From the NCBI GenBank assembly GCA_964412105.1, contig CAYPNM010000006.1, positions 45,927 to 109,926 on the forward strand: a DNA stretch of 64,000 nt. Direction: 5' to 3'. Numbering within the stretch: position 1 is the first letter of the stretch; the number at the start of each line of letters is the position of its first letter. The notes below the pieces were generated by a model, which made no database searches, had not been told where the DNA came from, and saw nothing but the letters and a program-made list of their open reading frames with translations. Shown here piece by piece: positions 63,488 to 64,000 of this stretch. Origin of the DNA: JAKAGZ01 sp964412105 (GTDB lineage Bacteria; Bacteroidota; Ignavibacteria; Ignavibacteriales; Ignavibacteriaceae). Both the position numbers and the translations under genes were made by a program.

Positions 63488-63522
63488 TTTGTAAGCTCGC
63501 TTAAAAACTATTAAGGTGAGTT

Positions 63523-64000
63523 ATGTGCCAAAAACTATTTTCTACGGCATCTCTCTTTATAATAGCTGTACTCTTCATTTCGTTTTCGGGCATTGCCCAA
63601 ACACCGAGTAATGTAGAGCAGGCTACGAGATTCCGTGCTGCGACAAATTCTAGTGTAACATTTAATTCGGCTAATGCTGTTAAGGAAGATAGCAGAATTA
63701 ATGTTCCAGCTATGCAGAGCAAATCCTCTTCACAACTGGAAGCACTAGGAGATAGATATGCATGGGCAACCTCACAATCTCAATTACAAGCTCTTGGAAG
63801 CCGCTACGCTTGGGCAACTTCTAACTCACAATTAGAATTGTTAGGCGATCGCTATGCTTGGGCAACATCTAATTCACAATTGCAGCAATTAGGTGATCGT
63901 TATGCATGGGCAACATCTAATTCACAATTGCAGCAATTAGGTGACCGTTATGCATGGGCAACATCTAATTCACAATTGCAGCAATTAGGTGATCGTTATG
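63523..64000 (+). CDS. secreted tandem-repeat protein, N-terminal part only
   Basis: The frame is open to the right edge (159 codons seen). The ATG at 63523 has a good ribosome binding site (AAGGTGAG). A signal peptide is clear at residues 1-26 (LFIIAVLFISFSGIAQ). A spacer of about 43 residues is followed, from residue 70, by perfect in-register 16-residue repeats, consensus SQLQQLGDRYAWATSN; five full units and part of a sixth are visible. Spaced Gln/Asn/Ser and aromatic Tyr-Trp are reminiscent of amyloid-forming or beta-helical surface proteins. It is expressed from the sigma-54 promoter at 63472. I do not recognise a named family. Confidence 0.85.
   Translation, partial: MCQKLFSTASLFIIAVLFISFSGIAQTPSNVEQATRFRAATNSSVTFNSANAVKEDSRINVPAMQSKSSSQLEALGDRYAWATSQSQLQALGSRYAWATSNSQLELLGDRYAWATSNSQLQQLGDRYAWATSNSQLQQLGDRYAWATSNSQLQQLGDRY
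63730..64000 (+). repeat. 48-bp coding tandem repeats (16-residue units)
   Basis: Units begin at 63730, 63778, 63826, 63874, 63922 and 63970. The first three differ at many third positions. Units 4, 5 and 6 differ only by one silent GAT/GAC change in the part seen. So the array has expanded recently toward its 3' side while the amino-acid pattern stayed constant. Confidence 0.95.

Larger units (their letters stand above)
63123..63522. other. regulatory intergenic region of the repeat-protein gene
   Basis: 400 bp holding, in order, a hairpin at 63296, two inverted repeats (63406 and 63435) and a sigma-54 promoter (63472). A weaker sigma-54-like string TTGGTACGGTGATTGAA lies at 63222 but lacks the -12 GC. 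No other coding sequence is seen. Confidence 0.7.

Noticed and set aside
63730..64000. Regular 48-bp repeats that might be read as a CRISPR array
   Set aside because: The repeats are contiguous without spacers, stay in one open frame after a signal peptide, and differ mostly at silent positions. They are coding tandem repeats.
1..64000. tRNA, rRNA or insertion sequence genes
   Set aside because: I looked for cloverleaf T-loop strings, rRNA-like blocks, transposase motifs and terminal repeats, and found none that hold up. An RNA search program could still find a small RNA that I cannot see.

Overview
The window looks like a piece of a Gram-negative chromosome from the Ignavibacteria/Chlorobi side of the Bacteroidota. 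The base composition is AT-rich and genes are tightly packed on both strands. Two secreted proteins end in a type IX secretion (T9SS) sorting domain of the style common in that group. The lipid A genes lpxB and lpxK show an outer membrane. This placement is inference from gene content; there is no rRNA or tRNA gene to confirm it.

Layout. 1-937 (minus): the end of a probable metal-efflux locus, a TolC-family outer-membrane factor cut by the window edge preceded by a small HYC_CC_PP-type cysteine protein. 1461-4566 (plus): a lipoprotein resembling a subtilase propeptide, then a T9SS-exported subtilisin. 5704-12516 (minus): a surface polysaccharide operon (flippase, methyltransferase, three glycosyltransferases, initiating sugar-phosphate transferase). 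12674-14885 (plus): LPS-type glycosyltransferase, NAD kinase, thioredoxin-fold protein. 14938-18683 (minus): an unusual operon of two D-Ala-ligase-like ATP-grasp enzymes, a GNAT acetyltransferase and a lysine 2,3-aminomutase. 18985-33866: housekeeping (recG, dgt, gpsA, plsY, ispD, queA, ppdK, lpxK, a DUF374 acyltransferase, lpxB and others). 33868-42953 (minus): a T9SS protein, smc, a membrane-anchored GH2-like protein that lacks its catalytic acid/base, and tpiA. 43103-51249: an MFS transporter, queC, queF, glnD, murI, an asparaginase, nfu and ogt. 51299-54105 (minus): a second, divergent KamA-type radical SAM enzyme, a 54-residue DUF4295-like gene, and ybaK.

The right end (54131-64000) is the most distinctive part. 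A peptide-type ABC transporter without a visible binding protein has its two ATPase genes on the minus strand and its two permease genes on the plus strand. The permeases run directly into a 1191-residue Ser/Thr kinase-AAA-TPR protein and then a sigma-54 activator whose receiver-like domain has no phospho-acceptor Asp. Immediately downstream is a sigma-54 promoter with exact GG-N10-GC spacing (63472-63487), preceded by two inverted repeats. It drives a secreted protein built from 16-residue tandem repeats (consensus SQLQQLGDRYAWATSN) that runs off the window. This is the best candidate for an undescribed system: a kinase/TPR-controlled sigma-54 switch for a repetitive, possibly fibre-forming exported protein.

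Other notable signals are a perfect palindrome family (AAGTCTGCCA arms around AAT) at 21606 and 53392-53586, the lysine aminomutase/ATP-grasp operon, and the free-standing propeptide-like lipoprotein next to the protease. No CRISPR array, insertion sequence, rRNA or tRNA was found.
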